Assembly (NCBI GenBank): GCA_021828935.1
Contig: JAJZCU010000104.1
Location: forward strand, 1 to 7,072
DNA from: Planctomycetota bacterium
Lineage (GTDB): Bacteria > Planctomycetota > Phycisphaerae > WQYP01
DNA length: 7,072 bases
Reading direction: 5' to 3'
Numbering within the stretch: position 1 is the stretch's first letter; the number at the start of each line of letters is the position of its first letter. A program made the translations under genes and the position numbers. Of this stretch, positions 5,891-7,072 are shown piece after piece. The notes under the pieces are model-generated. The model worked only from the letters and a program-made list of their open reading frames with translations, did no database searches and was not told where the DNA came from.

Positions 5891-6211
5891 ATGCGCAATT
5901 TTTGGAACAACTTAAAGGGTTCTTCGCCTGTTCCGGTCGGCGCCATTTTGGGCGTGGCCATTCTCATCGCCCTGGCGATCCTGGCCGGCGCGATGGCCTC
6001 AATGTCCGGCCGAATGCACCGCACCGGCAACGACGCGGCCTACGGCCTGGCAGCATTGCTGGACGTGGCTTTCCTCGCCTACACGGTGGTGTCCATGGTG
6101 CGCAATCGCGACGACCCAAGTGAAGTCACTTTTAGACTGGCGATTTTTTTTGGTCAGGCCATCGCCATCGGCTGCGCACTGCTCATATATTCCTCGTGCC
6201 ACACCCTTTGA
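5891..6211 (+). CDS. Small three-helix membrane protein, intact paralogue
   Basis: A 106-residue hydrophobic protein of unrecognised family. The layout is a short soluble N-terminus, helix 1 from VPVGAILG (about 14-38), a basic/polar loop ending in GNDAA (46-50), helix 2 (about 51-70), a charged loop RNRDDPSEVTFR, and helix 3 with FFGQAI (about 84-102), ending in SSCHTL. It shares the VPxGAIxG start, the GN loop and the GQAI helix with the frameshifted gene upstream. No Shine-Dalgarno precedes ATG 5891. The same frame extends back to about 5810, but that extension does not match the paralogue. It is 129 bp after the frameshifted copy and converges with the Uma2 gene, with only 7 bp between stops. 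It may be the working member of the family or a separate unit. No catalytic motif is visible. Confidence 0.68.
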   Translation: MRNFWNNLKGSSPVPVGAILGVAILIALAILAGAMASMSGRMHRTGNDAAYGLAALLDVAFLAYTVVSMVRNRDDPSEVTFRLAIFFGQAIAIGCALLIYSSCHTL

Positions 6212-6218
6212 CTCGGCT

Positions 6219-6797
6219 TCATAATGTTTTAGGCCACCAAAGTTTGGCCAGCGGAATTTCCAAGTCCAGAAACGGCGGAAAATGCACTTTTCCTTCGCCT
6301 TTGCCCTTGGCGGCTAAAGCGTACTCGCCATTGGCAAGAACATGGGCTTCCGCCGTTTTCTGAATCGGATCAATAATCCAATAATTGGCCACGCCATATT
6401 CCGCATATTCACGTAACTTATCCACGCGGTCGGTCCTGGCGCTTGAGGGGCTGATGATCTCCACGCACAGATCAGGTGGGCCCAGAACCGCGCCGGTGGC
6501 CACCAGGTGCAGTCGCGGCCCGGAAAAATAGAAAATATCCGGCCGGCGAACCGTGAACTTTGCTACGGCATTATCAACATCGCCAAACAGCTTTCCCGAC
6601 ACCTTTCCCGTCGCGGTGGCCTCAATGTGCGCCATGAGAATGTGCGAAAGCACGCGATCAACATTGGAATGCGACAAATTCGGACTGGGGCTCACAATAA
6701 TTTCTCCTTCCACCAATTCACGACGCACCTCCGGCGGATCTTCCGGCAGTTGCAGAAACTCCCGGGCCGTCATGCGTTTTGTACTAATTGCTGACAT
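6219..6797 (-). CDS. Uma2 family (DUF820) putative endonuclease
   Basis: A 192-residue protein of the Uma2 family, which has the PD-(D/E)XK nuclease fold; its biological role is unknown. The sequence shows the family order: MTAREFLQLPED, RRELVEGEIIVSPSPNLSH (25-43), RRPDIFYF (84-91) with Asp87, PPDLCVEIISPSSARTD (107-123) with Glu113, and DKLREYAEYGVANYWIIDP (126-144) with Lys127. The PD...E...K residues are all kept, so it may be active. GGAAG lies 6 bases before the ATG. It is transcribed toward the small membrane protein genes. Its C-terminal 193 bp recur at 6880-7072 as part of a second copy. Uma2 genes often occur in multiple copies per genome. Confidence 0.9.
   Translation of the reverse strand: MSAISTKRMTAREFLQLPEDPPEVRRELVEGEIIVSPSPNLSHSNVDRVLSHILMAHIEATATGKVSGKLFGDVDNAVAKFTVRRPDIFYFSGPRLHLVATGAVLGPPDLCVEIISPSSARTDRVDKLREYAEYGVANYWIIDPIQKTAEAHVLANGEYALAAKGKGEGKVHFPPFLDLEIPLAKLWWPKTL
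6232..6424. repeat. Tandem repeat unit 1 (3' end of Uma2 gene)
   Basis: These 193 bp match 6880-7072 at a constant offset of 648 bases, with 8 mismatches counted by eye (about 96% identity) and no gaps. Five of the mismatches cluster at 6262-6268. Confidence 0.92.
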
Positions 6798-6866
6798 AGG
6801 GCGCTTCCATGTTAAAGAGTAAGGGCATCGCTTTGAAGAACCGTGCCCGCGTCGCGACTGGGCTGG

Positions 6867-7072
6867 TCATACCGCAGCCGGCCACCAAAGTTTGGCCAGC
6901 GGAATTTCCAAATCTGCGAACGGCGGAAAATGCACTTTTTCTTCGCCTTTGCCCTTGGCGGCTAAAGTGTACGCGCCATTGGCAAGAACATGGGCTTCCG
7001 CCGTTTTCTGAATCGGATCAATAATCCAATAATTGGCCACGCCATATTCCGCATATTCACGTAACTTATCCA
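6867..7072 (-). CDS. Uma2 family protein, second copy, C-terminal part (runs off the window)
   Basis: A near duplicate of the Uma2 gene to its left, read leftwards with its stop at 6867-6869. The visible 68 residues run from DKLREYAEYGVANYWIIDP to LAKLWWPAAV. Only a few residues differ from the first copy (for example E to A, A to T, G to E, L to A), and the last three residues differ (KTL versus AAV). It lies 69 bp upstream of the first copy's start, in the same direction, so the two form a tandem pair. The N-terminal two thirds, including the Asp and Glu of the nuclease motif, are outside the window, so its integrity cannot be judged. Confidence 0.88.
   Translation of the reverse strand, partial: DKLREYAEYGVANYWIIDPIQKTAEAHVLANGAYTLAAKGKGEEKVHFPPFADLEIPLAKLWWPAAV
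6880..7072. repeat. Tandem repeat unit 2 (partial, cut by window end)
   Basis: This is the second copy of the 193-bp block at 6232-6424. Identity begins exactly at 6880, one codon before the two proteins diverge at their C-termini. The repeat continues beyond the window, so its full length is unknown. Confidence 0.92.

Noticed and set aside
6219..7072. Insertion sequence explanation for the Uma2 repeat
   Set aside because: The repeated unit is the Uma2 coding sequence. I see no transposase, terminal inverted repeats or target duplications.

Overview
The window is about 7 kb of moderately GC-rich bacterial DNA with densely packed, largely lipid- and membrane-related genes. No rRNA, tRNA or phylogenetic marker is present, so the taxon is inferred only. 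The mix of a Tes-like radical SAM enzyme, a divergent Lgt-family protein, Uma2 paralogues, and both clear and absent Shine-Dalgarno sites would suit a Planctomycetota/Verrucomicrobiota-type or other environmental bacterium. I place little weight on that.

Left third (minus strand, transcribed right to left): a lipoprotein alpha/beta hydrolase (1841-1032) overlaps by 4 bp an integral-membrane ICMT/PEMT-type methyltransferase (1035-388). A 91-residue ORF (360-85) follows, resembling the start of a condensation/WS-DGAT-like acyltransferase. That ORF is probably truncated or frameshifted near the window edge.

Centre (plus strand): after a 301-bp divergent intergenic region comes a manganese (non-haem) catalase (2143-2877) with all five expected metal ligands. 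The next spacer carries a GC hairpin and a perfect 34-bp palindrome (2948-2981). It is followed by a tightly coupled cluster: an Lgt-family membrane protein lacking signature Lgt residues (3046-3852); a radical SAM protein of the tetraether-lipid-synthase (Tes/MJ0619) type (3845-5314, 8-bp overlap); a 44-residue membrane peptide (5311-5445, ATGA overlap); and a frameshifted small three-helix membrane protein (5442-5761, ATGA overlap). An intact paralogue of the last follows at 5891-6211. The three small proteins share a VPxxAIxG membrane-entry motif and look like a tandem family in which two members are damaged.

Right end (minus strand): a complete Uma2-family PD-(D/E)XK protein (6797-6219), and the C-terminal part of a near-identical second copy running off the window (from 6867).

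The most interesting unit is 3046-6211: an Lgt-fold protein without the canonical catalytic His, coupled to a Tes-like radical SAM enzyme and small membrane proteins. It is a candidate module for modifying membrane lipids or lipid anchors, for example by C-C coupling or alkylation of acyl chains. That function is inference from family membership and gene coupling.
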